A stretch of DNA of 64,000 nucleotides from Clostridium disporicum. GTDB lineage: Bacteria > Bacillota > Clostridia > Clostridiales > Clostridiaceae. The translations under genes and the position numbers were made by a program. The stretch lies in the NCBI RefSeq assembly GCF_001405015.1, contig NZ_CYZX01000009.1, forward strand, positions 1 through 64,000, in the 5' to 3' direction. The notes under the pieces are model-generated. The model made no database searches and was not told the origin of the DNA. It saw only the letters and a list, made by a program, of their open reading frames with translations. This document shows positions 52,103-61,532 of the stretch, piece after piece (the first letter of the stretch is position 1; the number at the start of each line of letters is the position of its first letter).

Positions 52103-54958
52103 TTAATCTCTAACAATTCTTATTTGAATTGCTTCTAATCTTTTAGATTGACCTTCAGTTCCAGATACTTGTCCATCTCTTTTCCATGAACTTTCCCATC
52201 CATAACTTTGAACATGAGCTCTATATTCTATATGATAACCTGGTGCCCCTACTAATTCTATTTGTATCGCCTCTAGTCTCTTAGCTTGACCTTCAGTTCC
52301 AGATACTTGTCCGTTTGTTTTCCATTCTTGCCATCCATAGCTTTGTACGTGAGTTCTATATCTTATATAGGCACCTTCTGGTAAATTTCTAGTATCTATA
52401 TTAATAGCCTCTAGTCTCTTAGCTTCTCCTGATGTACCCGATACATCTCCATTTGACACTTGGTTTTGCCATCCATAACTTTGTACATGCGTTTGATATC
52501 TAACCACCGGAGCTTTTTCAACTACTTTTATTTCAATAGCTTCTAATCTCTTGCTTTGACCAGTTGTCCCAGCAATTTCTCCATTATACTTCCAATCTTG
52601 CCATCCAATTCCTTGAATGTGAACTCTATACATTATTTCATAATTTTCAGGTAGTCCCATTACTTCGATCTTAATAGCCTCTAACCTCTTAGATTCACCG
52701 GATGTTCCTGATACCAGTCCATCATATTTCCAATCTTGCCATCCATAACTTTGTACATGAGTACTATATCTTATAGAAGCTCCCGGATAATTATTAATTT
52801 CAATTTTTATACCTTCTAATCTTTTTGATTCACCTGAAGTACCTGATGTTTGTCCATCCTGTTTCCATGATTGCCATCCATAACTTTGTACATGACTTGT
52901 ATAAGATACAGTAGGAATTTTATTTGTAGACTCATTAATTAATTCTATTCCACTTGCACTTATATACCCTCTATCATTCCAGTTATAATTTCCGTGGTAT
53001 TTATTCTTTTCACCACCATCATTTACAGCTGTATTTCTTTCTGGGTATATCTCATAACATGTTTTACCAGCAACTGTAATCTTATTACTATTCGTCATTA
53101 TAAATGGTGTTCCAACATAAGCAGAATAATTATTAAAGTGATTATTTACATTGTATAGTAAGTATCCACTAGAATTAATAACTTGATTAGGTGATGTAAA
53201 TATAGCCAATTGATATAAATTTGTATCTTCAAGAGAATTTACATTTCCTGATAAATATAAATCACATAAAAAAGCATACTTCGCAGCCTTTTCTCCCCAA
53301 TAAGGATCTGATGCATACTTAACATTAGCGCCTAAATTCTTATTCCCTAAAAATCCACCATAATATCTCCAATCAGCAGGATCTGCATATCCCCTAGATA
53401 TCCAATTCTTAGTGAAATCACTTATACATGCTGCAACACTTGGGAAAGTATCTGCTGCTAGCCCTGGGTTACTATCTACTGCATTTAATCCAAATATATT
53501 ATTCTTATTTAATGCAATTGATGAAACTCCCCAACCACTCTCATTTATGGCTATCCCCAACGCTAATAATGCATTAACACCATATTGACTTTCTGCATCT
53601 TTAAGTGCTTGTCCTGCATCTCTAAGCTTAGAATTAGACTGAGTATAATTAGCTATATATGAATTTAATTCAGCTGCTGAATAACTAGTTCTACTTCTAA
53701 ACGGAAGATTTTGATAGTAACTATAATATGGATTACTTGCATTTATAGCTTTACTTACACTTCCTGTTTGCACATCTTGTATTAAACTTGTTAATCCTGA
53801 TGCTATATTACTACCATCATAAAAATACTTTCCATCATAACTAAAGTACCTAGCCCCAGAAGATAAGTATGATGGAGCTTTCCCAATTTCAATTGAATAT
53901 CCTGAATTTCCACTTGTTAAATTAGATGTTATAAAATGATATAATATACCATTTTCAACATAATAGTGACTCGGATTTTTAACTTGATTAACAGGATATA
54001 CTAAAATATCATACTCCTTTGCTTGAGTATTCATATTAATCCACCCCTGATATCCACTTACTAAAATTTTAGCACTTGTGGATCCATTGAATTCAATTAT
54101 AGGCGCATCATCTACATATCCTTGATTAATATAAGTAAAAGTTTTAGTTAAACCAGCATCAGAATACAAATTCGAGTTCCTATCAAAATATGGATACGGA
54201 CTTCCATTTACATGCTTATAAATTCTGGCAATAGAGTATGTTGAATATACAACTCGTCCATCTGAATTTATTATTACAGGTTGAGAATTCTCTTCACTAT
54301 AACTTACAGGTGTAGTCTCTACTTTAGATATTGCTTCCTCCATAGTTTCAGCATTACCTAAATAAGTATAACTTCCATCCTCATGAGCCATTGCAATTTC
54401 ATAATTTGCACTTGTTTTGCTTCTTAATTTTGAATAATACTGCATTTCTTGAGCTTTTAGATCAAATTCATATCTTTCATTTATATATGTAGAGTAATCT
54501 GATGCTAAATTTATTGCAGATTGAACACTCCTTCTATAATTTGATGCTACTGGTAAAACTTCTACTTCATATTCACTATTAATAATATTATCCTCTTGAG
54601 TTAATGTTTTCCCATCTAAAAGTGCGATCGCATCTATATTTTCAATTTCATCTACTCCATCAATATAAAGTTCATCTTCCTTAGTTAAGTTTTCATTATC
54701 AATGACTTCATCTGTAGCTTCAATAATAATATCATCGGTTGTATTTTCTTCTAAAAAGTCACTTTCAATAGTTTCATCATCAATACTATCAGATTCTACA
54801 TCACTAACTTCTAGATTATCTCCATGATCATCAACAACCTCATTTAATGATTCATTATTAGTAGTAACATTACTTTCCATAGCATTAACAGATATATTTG
54901 GTATTAATAATGTTAGTAATAAAGTTTTAGCAATAATTTTTTTTATATTTCTAGACAT
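52103..54958 (-). CDS. Secreted ChW-repeat endo-beta-N-acetylglucosaminidase
   Basis: This 951-residue protein has a signal peptide (about 1-26) and a strongly acidic stretch to about 110. A glucosaminidase domain (about 440-580) has the catalytic-glutamate motif LGIAINESGWGVSSIA and the later NIFGLNA segment. A GW/SH3-like segment follows, then six C-terminal ChW repeats. It should cut the glycan strand of peptidoglycan. ChW repeats are thought to bind cell-surface polymers or proteins in clostridia. ATG 54958 follows a run of seven G; the longer frame to 55009 has no site. Confidence 0.85.
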   Translation of the reverse strand: MSRNIKKIIAKTLLLTLLIPNISVNAMESNVTTNNESLNEVVDDHGDNLEVSDVESDSIDDETIESDFLEENTTDDIIIEATDEVIDNENLTKEDELYIDGVDEIENIDAIALLDGKTLTQEDNIINSEYEVEVLPVASNYRRSVQSAINLASDYSTYINERYEFDLKAQEMQYYSKLRSKTSANYEIAMAHEDGSYTYLGNAETMEEAISKVETTPVSYSEENSQPVIINSDGRVVYSTYSIARIYKHVNGSPYPYFDRNSNLYSDAGLTKTFTYINQGYVDDAPIIEFNGSTSAKILVSGYQGWINMNTQAKEYDILVYPVNQVKNPSHYYVENGILYHFITSNLTSGNSGYSIEIGKAPSYLSSGARYFSYDGKYFYDGSNIASGLTSLIQDVQTGSVSKAINASNPYYSYYQNLPFRSRTSYSAAELNSYIANYTQSNSKLRDAGQALKDAESQYGVNALLALGIAINESGWGVSSIALNKNNIFGLNAVDSNPGLAADTFPSVAACISDFTKNWISRGYADPADWRYYGGFLGNKNLGANVKYASDPYWGEKAAKYAFLCDLYLSGNVNSLEDTNLYQLAIFTSPNQVINSSGYLLYNVNNHFNNYSAYVGTPFIMTNSNKITVAGKTCYEIYPERNTAVNDGGEKNKYHGNYNWNDRGYISASGIELINESTNKIPTVSYTSHVQSYGWQSWKQDGQTSGTSGESKRLEGIKIEINNYPGASIRYSTHVQSYGWQDWKYDGLVSGTSGESKRLEAIKIEVMGLPENYEIMYRVHIQGIGWQDWKYNGEIAGTTGQSKRLEAIEIKVVEKAPVVRYQTHVQSYGWQNQVSNGDVSGTSGEAKRLEAINIDTRNLPEGAYIRYRTHVQSYGWQEWKTNGQVSGTEGQAKRLEAIQIELVGAPGYHIEYRAHVQSYGWESSWKRDGQVSGTEGQSKRLEAIQIRIVRD

Positions 54959-55163
54959 TATTACCCCCCCTTCTTTTATTTTTGTTAAATCCCACTTATA
55001 GATTATCAATTAAAATACTTTTTTTCAACATATTTCGAATGGAAATTGTATAATTTTAACTCTTTAGTTCTTTTTATAAATAATATCTCCGCATAATTAT
55101 TAGCTCTTAGTTTACATTATTCTAAAACAAATGATAAAATAGTTATTGAAAGGATGTGTAATT

Positions 55164-56138
55164 ATGTCAAATAAACATATTAAAAATAGTAAATCTAATA
55201 AAACAACTCGAAAAAGTAGAAATAAAAAAAGACTGCCTTTATGGTCTAAGATAATAATAGCTTTAGTTTTAATAATAATATTATTATTTACAATTGTTTT
55301 TAGTCTCTTTCATACAACTCTTAATAAAATGAATAACATAGAAATAAACAAAGAAAACCTAGGGGTTACATCTAAAGAAGAATTACAAGTTTATGATAAC
55401 TATAAAAAGATAAAAAATATTGCATTGTTTGGAGTAGACTCTGAAAACGGTGTTGGTAGATCTGATGCCATAATGATAGCTACAGTAGATCCTGTACATA
55501 ATAAATTAAAGGTTACATCAATAATGAGAGATTCTTATGTGAATATAGAAGGTTATGAATATGATAAAATAAATCATGCCTATGCTTTTGGAGGCCCTGA
55601 GCTTTCAATCAAAACACTTAATCAAACTTTTGGATTAAATATAGAAGATTTTGTTGCTGTTGATTTTGCTAGTTTACCAGTGATAATTGATATACTTGGT
55701 GGAGTTGAAATAGATATTACTGAGGAAGAAGTAGAATTAGTTCCTTATGTAACATATGCTGGCCCTCAAATACTTGATGGTGAACAGACTTTAGCATATT
55801 CAAGAATAAGATATGCCTCTGGTGGAGATTATCAAAGAACTCAAAGACAAAGAAATGTATTATCTGCACTATTTAGTAAAGCATTATCTTTACCTGTTTC
55901 TGAGTATCCAAGTTTTATAAATAACATGTTACCTTTAATACAAACAAATTTAGAAGCTACTGATATATTAAGTTTAGCTACTAAAGTTGCTGGAATGTCT
56001 AATGGAGTATTGGAACAAGAGCGATTCCCTCTAGATGGATACTCATGGGGAGAAAATATAGATGGTGTTTACTATTTAGCGTTTGATGAAATTGCTACAA
56101 AGAAACAAATGATGGATTATATTTTTGATGATAAATAA
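55164..56138 (+). CDS. LytR-CpsA-Psr (LCP) family cell-wall glycopolymer ligase
   Basis: From this start the protein has 324 residues: a basic cytoplasmic tail, one membrane helix (about 28-50), then an LCP domain. LCP hallmarks are ALFGVDSENGVGRSDAIMI, the SIMRDSYV arginine motif and the RTQRQRNVLSALF arginines. LCP proteins move undecaprenyl-linked glycopolymers onto peptidoglycan, which fits the polysaccharide operon about 6 kb away. AAAGGATG precedes ATG 55164; an upstream in-frame TTG at 55146 overlaps the site. Confidence 0.92.
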   Translation: MSNKHIKNSKSNKTTRKSRNKKRLPLWSKIIIALVLIIILLFTIVFSLFHTTLNKMNNIEINKENLGVTSKEELQVYDNYKKIKNIALFGVDSENGVGRSDAIMIATVDPVHNKLKVTSIMRDSYVNIEGYEYDKINHAYAFGGPELSIKTLNQTFGLNIEDFVAVDFASLPVIIDILGGVEIDITEEEVELVPYVTYAGPQILDGEQTLAYSRIRYASGGDYQRTQRQRNVLSALFSKALSLPVSEYPSFINNMLPLIQTNLEATDILSLATKVAGMSNGVLEQERFPLDGYSWGENIDGVYYLAFDEIATKKQMMDYIFDDK

Positions 56139-56187
56139 TAACAAAGGTGACTATATATAGATTTACATTATTAGTATTAGATCTTAT

Positions 56188-56230
56188 TAAATATTACTGA
56201 AAATTTATATTTCCAGTAATATTTTTTTAA
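56188..56230 (+). terminator. Terminator after the LCP gene
   Basis: The stem AATATTACTG/CAGTAATATT with a loop of about 14 bases is followed by seven T. Confidence 0.85.
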
Positions 56231-56244
56231 TAGATAAATTACAA

Positions 56245-56695
56245 TATCAAGTGCAACACTAATTAATTGCAAAAAATTAACCCATACGGGCACGTTCATG
56301 TTAAAGTAATAATTGCTAGAAAACCACTTTAAAGGACGTGATTATATGAGTTATAAACATATTACTATAAATGAACATTGTATTATTGCTTTAGGCCAAT
56401 TTAGTAATAGTAATTTAAAATCATTGACTGTAGATCGTAGTAAAGAATTTGCTAGATATTTAGAATTAGAAAACAAATTTAACTTACATGTGTATTTTGC
56501 TGATGCTTACAGTTCATGGCAAAGAGGAACTAATAAAAATACAAATGGCTTAATTAGAGATTTCTTTTCTAAAAAATTTGATTTTTCTACTGTAAATCAA
56601 ACGCATGTAGATATTGTTGAAGATATTTTAAATGATAGACCGCGAAAATGTCTTGGATACAAGACTCCGATATAAGCACTTAACGAATTGTCAAT
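56245..56695 (+). mobile_element. IS30-type element with internal deletion
   Basis: A short transposase relic is bordered by sequence with a possible shared terminal motif, AAGTGC, near 56250 (plus strand) and near 56676 in inverted orientation. The length, about 450 bp, is less than half that of a complete IS30 element (about 1.1 kb). The exact ends are uncertain. Confidence 0.5.
56346..56675 (+). pseudogene. Internally deleted IS30-family transposase
   Basis: The reading frame is open for 109 codons but joins two distant parts of an IS30 transposase. The first 20 residues (MSYKHITINEHCIIALGQFS) match the N-terminal HTH start. From LTVDRSKEFARYLELE on, it matches the C-terminal catalytic half, including YFADAYSSWQRGTNKNTNGLIRDFF (key part SWQRGTNKNTNG) and RPRKCLGYKTP. 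About 200 central residues with the first catalytic aspartates are missing, so it cannot transpose alone. AAGGACG precedes the ATG. Confidence 0.8.
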
Positions 56696-56771
56696 AATAA
56701 AAAAATACTTATAATATAAATTTTATAAAAAATTGGATATTATGCTTATTTTTTTGTCAAGCATATAAGCT

Positions 56772-57740
56772 TTATGCTAATTCATCTTTTAATTGATCAT
56801 CAAAGTATGCCATTAAACCTTGTAACCTATTTCCACAATCGGGAGTGAGTAAGTCTACTTCTCCATAATTTCTTTAGTAACAAGAAAACTTATTTATTTA
56901 AATTTTCTTCTGTATAGATATATACCTTACTTGTATATATTTTTTACTTGTCCACTAAATCACTCTAGAATATTTGTAATATAAATAAATCTTCTTATAG
57001 CAGAAGATAAGTTGAAAAATCCAGTCGAATTACCCTAATTGCTGTACTCTGGCTTTATTGTAATACTGTATTTATTTACTCCGCTTTCTTTAGTTTTACT
57101 TTAAAGTATTGAATTTATGCCATATATACCTCTTTCAATTTCTTCATAAAACTTTCCAACCTTTATCTGAAATATACTTAATGAAATTTCTTATTTTATT
57201 AAATATGCTTGTTTAAATATTAGCATTTAGAAACACTATTATTATCGCTTTCGGAATATATTTTAATCTTTCCATACAAGCTATTAATATATCTTTAATA
57301 GCTCTATTTATTAAATCATTACGTATACTTTTCCAAAATTTTACGCCATCATCCTTATCTCCTCACATACTCAAAATATCATTTAACCACTCAACTGTGT
57401 ATCCTAAACAAATATAAATAACTCTATTTGTTATTTTCCATTACTTATTATATTAAAATACCCATCATCCAGATGTATTATAGGATATATTTTTAGATAT
57501 TTAGGTTTGTCATTCAGTAGTATCAACTAACTCCTTATCTATCATTATATATACTTGTTTATTCCATAAAAATTTTCTATTTAATCTTGAATATCAAAAC
57601 TGTCATACATTTCATATAACAAAATTATTTTTTATTATTTGTGGTTCAAATTCTAAATTCCTATCATGCATTGTGTATAACTCTACACTTCTGATGGAAC
57701 CTCATAGATTCCTTTAGCTATAACCATTTTTATAACCTCT
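56772..57740 (-). pseudogene. Decayed IS256/mutator-family transposase
   Basis: This 1.2-kb region has no open gene, but the minus strand carries scattered IS256 pieces in changing frames. They include a GKVYVM/NFWKSIRNDLINRAIKDIL-like block near 57300, FFNLSSAIRRFIYITNILE around 57000 (family: IRKLIYTTNxIE) and a C-terminal GNRLQGLMAYFDDQLKDELA ending at TAA 56772. There are many stops and shifts, so it is a very old copy. The 5' boundary near 57740 is approximate, and terminal repeats were not found. Confidence 0.6.
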
Positions 57741-57867
57741 CCTAAATATTATAAGTATATTATATCAAATATGCTAAATCGTCATGCAAAAATTATTAGA
57801 TAGATTTTATTTTTCACAAATCTCCCCATTATACTTCTATCAACTTTAATAGCTTTCTTCTTCATTT

Positions 57868-58560
57868 TTATTTTTCTAAACTTAAAATCTCATTTAAGTT
57901 ATCTAAATCCTGTAATGAATCTATTTCATATACATCATTAGGGTCTATTTTCTCAACCTTAATATTTAAATTACTTATATTATTCTTTACTATATCATCC
58001 CAGAATAACTCCGTAAACTCTCCATTTTTAACACACTCATCTAATTTCTCTACAATAAGCTTACCATCTTTATCATTCCAATATGATACCCCGCACATTA
58101 TATGTTGTCCATCTTCACTTCCAACCTCTATATCTATAACGGAATCATTTGCATCCATTCTTAATATCCATTCATCCTTATATCCATATTTAGGAGCACT
58201 AAAGTATGATGATTGTTCCATATTAGCTTTTAGAAAATTTCTATTTAAATAAATATCACCTTCAATAACATAAACATCTCTAAGGTAATCTTTAACTAAA
58301 TACATAGTATAAATATTATTATATACATTATACTTATCATTATGAATAAGCTTTACTCCATACTTTTCTTTTAGAAAATCAAATTTTTCTTTTAAATATC
58401 CAGTAACTATAATAATTTCATCTACTCCGATATCCTTTAAAGCTTCTATTTGTCTCTCTATCATACTTTCCCCATTAACTTTAATCAATGGTTTTGGTGT
58501 TTCTAAAGTTAAAGGTCTTAATCTTGTTCCCATTCCTGCTGCTAATAATATTGCTCTCAT
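57868..58560 (-). CDS. licC: Choline-phosphate cytidylyltransferase (LicC)
   Basis: This 230-residue nucleotidyltransferase begins MRAILLAAGMGTRLRPLT and continues ETPKPLIKVNG, the intact signature with catalytic Arg and Lys. The central NKYNVYNNIYTMYLV and EGDIYL segments and the length match LicC of Streptococcus pneumoniae (about 229 residues). It should form CDP-choline from phosphocholine. It is the last gene of the lic operon, 30 bases after licB, and borders the IS256 relic. Confidence 0.88.
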   Translation of the reverse strand: MRAILLAAGMGTRLRPLTLETPKPLIKVNGESMIERQIEALKDIGVDEIIIVTGYLKEKFDFLKEKYGVKLIHNDKYNVYNNIYTMYLVKDYLRDVYVIEGDIYLNRNFLKANMEQSSYFSAPKYGYKDEWILRMDANDSVIDIEVGSEDGQHIMCGVSYWNDKDGKLIVEKLDECVKNGEFTELFWDDIVKNNISNLNIKVEKIDPNDVYEIDSLQDLDNLNEILSLEK

Positions 58561-58590
58561 TTATTTAAACTCCTATCTTTAATCTAAGTT

Positions 58591-59544
58591 TTAAACTTCT
58601 CCAACTTTCTTCTTAAAACTAAATATTCCCTTTATTTCACTTAAATCGCCTGCTGCCATTATTGATCCAATCATTATTAATATACAACAAATAATTGACT
58701 TTAAGTCAACACTATTTCCTAATAATACAACTCCAAATATAATAGACCATGCTGAATAAGTTATATTTAAAGACATAGCCTTTGTAGCTCCTATCTTATG
58801 TATTCCTTTATAATAGAATACATATGAAGCCGTTCCAGCTAAAGCAGTCAATAATATTATACCAGTTTCAGTAGTTTGTATAACACCTAATGTAAATTTA
58901 ATTCCTTTCACTATAGGAATTATTAAAAATCCATAAGTTATTGCTGATGTTAACTGTCTTATTTGTAATGATTGTTCTGGCGATACCTCATCTTCTTTCA
59001 TTCCATATGCACATACAACAGCTTCTGATGCCCATCCAATTACGCATAATAATGCAAAAACAAAACCTAATCCTAAGTTCATAACCTCTCCACCTGGAGC
59101 ATATCCTAAAATAATAATTCCAGAAATACTTATAAATAACCCTAATATAGATATTGGCTTCATCTTTTCCCTTAAAAATACATATGAAAGTAATGCTCCC
59201 ATAGCAGGATATAATGATGATATTATAGCTGTATACGCTGGTCCTATGTATTTAATAGCTAATAAATATCCCGTCATTCCTATAGGTCCTCCTAAAAGAG
59301 CCCCTAACATTATAAATCTACCACTTTTTGTATTTGCAGCTATAAAAGTCTTCTTTAATTTTCCCTTTATAGTCATATATATAGACATCCATATAGATGA
59401 AAATATATCATGTAAAAATGTACTAACAAATGGAGCTAAAAATATTGCTTCTTCTGTTGATACAAATTGAGTCATAGCAAGTGCAACTCCAAGTAATACC
59501 GTATCAAGTCCCCATAATATACCTGATGCTAATCCATATATCAT
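58591..59544 (-). CDS. licB: Choline permease LicB, DMT/EamA family
   Basis: This 317-residue membrane protein has ten predicted helices in two EamA halves. It starts MIYGLASGILWGLDTVLLGVAL and contains GALLGGPIGMTGYLLA and GWASEAVVCAYGM, as in LicB-type transporters. LicB imports choline for cell-surface phosphorylcholine. Its start codon is two bases after the licA stop and licC follows, so the three genes form one operon. Confidence 0.88.
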   Translation of the reverse strand: MIYGLASGILWGLDTVLLGVALAMTQFVSTEEAIFLAPFVSTFLHDIFSSIWMSIYMTIKGKLKKTFIAANTKSGRFIMLGALLGGPIGMTGYLLAIKYIGPAYTAIISSLYPAMGALLSYVFLREKMKPISILGLFISISGIIILGYAPGGEVMNLGLGFVFALLCVIGWASEAVVCAYGMKEDEVSPEQSLQIRQLTSAITYGFLIIPIVKGIKFTLGVIQTTETGIILLTALAGTASYVFYYKGIHKIGATKAMSLNITYSAWSIIFGVVLLGNSVDLKSIICCILIMIGSIMAAGDLSEIKGIFSFKKKVGEV

Positions 59545-59546
59545 AT

Positions 59547-61400
59547 TTAAACTTCCTCCCCTAATATAATCTCTATATTAGCTTTCGCTCTATTATACCT
59601 ATCTATTCCATATGTACCAAAATCATCACCCTTAGCCTCTTTAATGTTTGTCCAAGTACTCCATAAGAAATCTTGATATATTTTATTTATTAAAACTCTT
59701 TTCTTATACTTTTCTTCAACCTTCCCATTAAAATATAACTTTAAAAATAACTCTTCTTCCTCTTCTGTAAAGCTATTTTCTAAACAATGAGCAGCTAAAT
59801 CCCACATAGGATCATTCATACCAGCATACTCCCAGTCAATAAGATAAATTCTATTATTATCACTCTTTATAAAGTTTTCGGCTATTGTATCGTTATGACA
59901 AGGTCTAAGTTCTACATCCAATTCATTCATTACTTTACTTAAATAAACTACCTTTTCCTTAACTTCATAATAGTCATCAAAGAACTTACCATTAGCTTCT
60001 TTAGCTAATTCTTCATATTTTTCTATTTTCCCATATATATCAAAATTATTATTCATAACCTCAGTAGAATTATGCAACTTTCTTAATACACCTGAAACTA
60101 ACTCCATATTATGTTGCTTCTTTGCCGCATCTGGACTTAATGTTTCTGCATTTTCAATAAACTTTGAAATCTTAATTCCACTATCCTCATTAAAGTATAT
60201 CAACTCCGCATCAACGCCGACTTTATTTGCATATACTGCATTTTTAATCTCATCACTTCTACTTATCATTTCTTCAGTTCCATTTCCAGGAACTCTTAAA
60301 ACATAAAAATTATCTTTAACGCAAATTTTATAGTTTTTATTAGTCATTCCTCCAATTGGAGATATATCTTTAATATCATCAATATTTATGTTCATACAGC
60401 TTGATATAATCTCTTTTAGATTTGATAATAGAGCTGATTCCTCTTTTTTAACTATTCTTTTAAGCAATTTGTTAGTAACATAATTATAATGTTCAATGTT
60501 ATCTATCTCATGCCACAATAAATTATCTACTTTTGCATATCCTAAAGAGTATGTTCTTGATATATCTAACATCATATATTCATAGTTCATATAAGGATTC
60601 ATATTATCTTCATATGAATCTATCATCTTCTTATAGAATTCATATGAAATTTTACTTATACCTATCATTTCGCCATCTATTCTATTCAATTGTGCAATAT
60701 CTTTAGATATCTTATATATCTTATTATCTCTTATTTCTACAAAAGCCTCATCACCTGAACCACTTTCAGTAGTAATTAAAATGCAATCTCTAGATGGATA
60801 GTTAATAATTTCACTTATTCCACTTTCTTCAACAACTATATCACTCTCAACAAGTAAAAAATCATCTTCTATGTAGTCAAAAGCAATAGATAATGATTCC
60901 ATAGTTCCTGTCCACTTATAATTTTCATTTTTTAAAATTGTTATATCATGATTAAATAATATATCTTTTATAAGTTCACTTTTATACCCAGCTATAACAA
61001 TTATATTTTCTATCCCATTCTTTTTAAGTAAACTAATATTTCTTTCAATCAATGTTTCTTCATTAACTTTTAAATTAGATACCGGAATATCAAAATTCTT
61101 ATTTCTTCCAGCAGCTAATATTACAGCACATTTTACATTAGTTCTTATGTCTGTATGAAGTTCAAGTTGCATATCTTTATTTGTTTTTAATTCTCGCTCT
61201 AATAATTCCAATCCCTTTTTCGTAATACTATATTTATGTTGTCTCCCGTAAATTTCTTTTGTAATATAGTTATTAAATTCTAAATTTTCAATAGATGCAT
61301 TAACCTTACCTAGTGACATATTACATTTACTACTTAAGGCTCTTTGATTAATTCCTGAATTTTTATTAATTTCTCTTAGTAATTTAAATATATCCTTCAT
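59547..61400 (-). CDS. licA: Three-domain HTH-nucleotidyltransferase-choline kinase (LicA)
   Basis: This 617-residue protein has three parts. Residues 1-75 form a MarR-like winged helix (RALSSKCNMSLGKVNASIENLE). Residues 90-310 are a LicC-like nucleotidyltransferase fold, but the signature is eroded to LAAGRNKNFDIPVSNLKVN, without the usual G-x-R and P-K. Residues 345-617 are the LicA/APH kinase, with ISPIGGMTNKNYKI, the catalytic RPCHNDTIAENFI and the metal-binding LIDWEYAGMNDPMWDLA. It phosphorylates choline. AGGAGG precedes ATG 61400; TTG 61418 is less likely. A palindromic operator overlaps the transcript start. Confidence 0.88.
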   Translation of the reverse strand: MKDIFKLLREINKNSGINQRALSSKCNMSLGKVNASIENLEFNNYITKEIYGRQHKYSITKKGLELLERELKTNKDMQLELHTDIRTNVKCAVILAAGRNKNFDIPVSNLKVNEETLIERNISLLKKNGIENIIVIAGYKSELIKDILFNHDITILKNENYKWTGTMESLSIAFDYIEDDFLLVESDIVVEESGISEIINYPSRDCILITTESGSGDEAFVEIRDNKIYKISKDIAQLNRIDGEMIGISKISYEFYKKMIDSYEDNMNPYMNYEYMMLDISRTYSLGYAKVDNLLWHEIDNIEHYNYVTNKLLKRIVKKEESALLSNLKEIISSCMNINIDDIKDISPIGGMTNKNYKICVKDNFYVLRVPGNGTEEMISRSDEIKNAVYANKVGVDAELIYFNEDSGIKISKFIENAETLSPDAAKKQHNMELVSGVLRKLHNSTEVMNNNFDIYGKIEKYEELAKEANGKFFDDYYEVKEKVVYLSKVMNELDVELRPCHNDTIAENFIKSDNNRIYLIDWEYAGMNDPMWDLAAHCLENSFTEEEEELFLKLYFNGKVEEKYKKRVLINKIYQDFLWSTWTNIKEAKGDDFGTYGIDRYNRAKANIEIILGEEV

Positions 61401-61411
61401 AAATCCTCCTT

Positions 61412-61428
61412 TGTTCAATTATTGAACA
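61412..61428. promoter_or_regulatory. Perfect 8-1-8 palindrome, likely lic operon operator
   Basis: TGTTCAAT-T-ATTGAACA is a perfect 17-bp palindrome at the predicted transcript start, just before the ribosome site of licA. A MarR-like winged-helix domain at the LicA N-terminus is a natural candidate to bind it. Confidence 0.6.
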
Positions 61429-61433
61429 TACTT

Positions 61434-61462
61434 ACTTTACCACATTTCCCACCTTAATACAA
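61434..61462 (-). promoter_or_regulatory. lic operon promoter
   Basis: TTGTAT (61457-61462) and TAAAGT (61434-61439) on the minus strand are 17 bases apart. The start would fall in or next to the palindrome. Confidence 0.5.
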
Positions 61463-61532
61463 GATATTCACTAATTAACTTTCTATATATTAAATATATT
61501 TAAAGGAATTTACACGAGAGGAGTTATGCCTA

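Noticed and set aside
49195..55009. CRISPR-like or tandem DNA repeat array
   Set aside because: The periodic similarity comes from coding ChW repeats of about 45-50 residues with diverged DNA, not from short spaced repeats.
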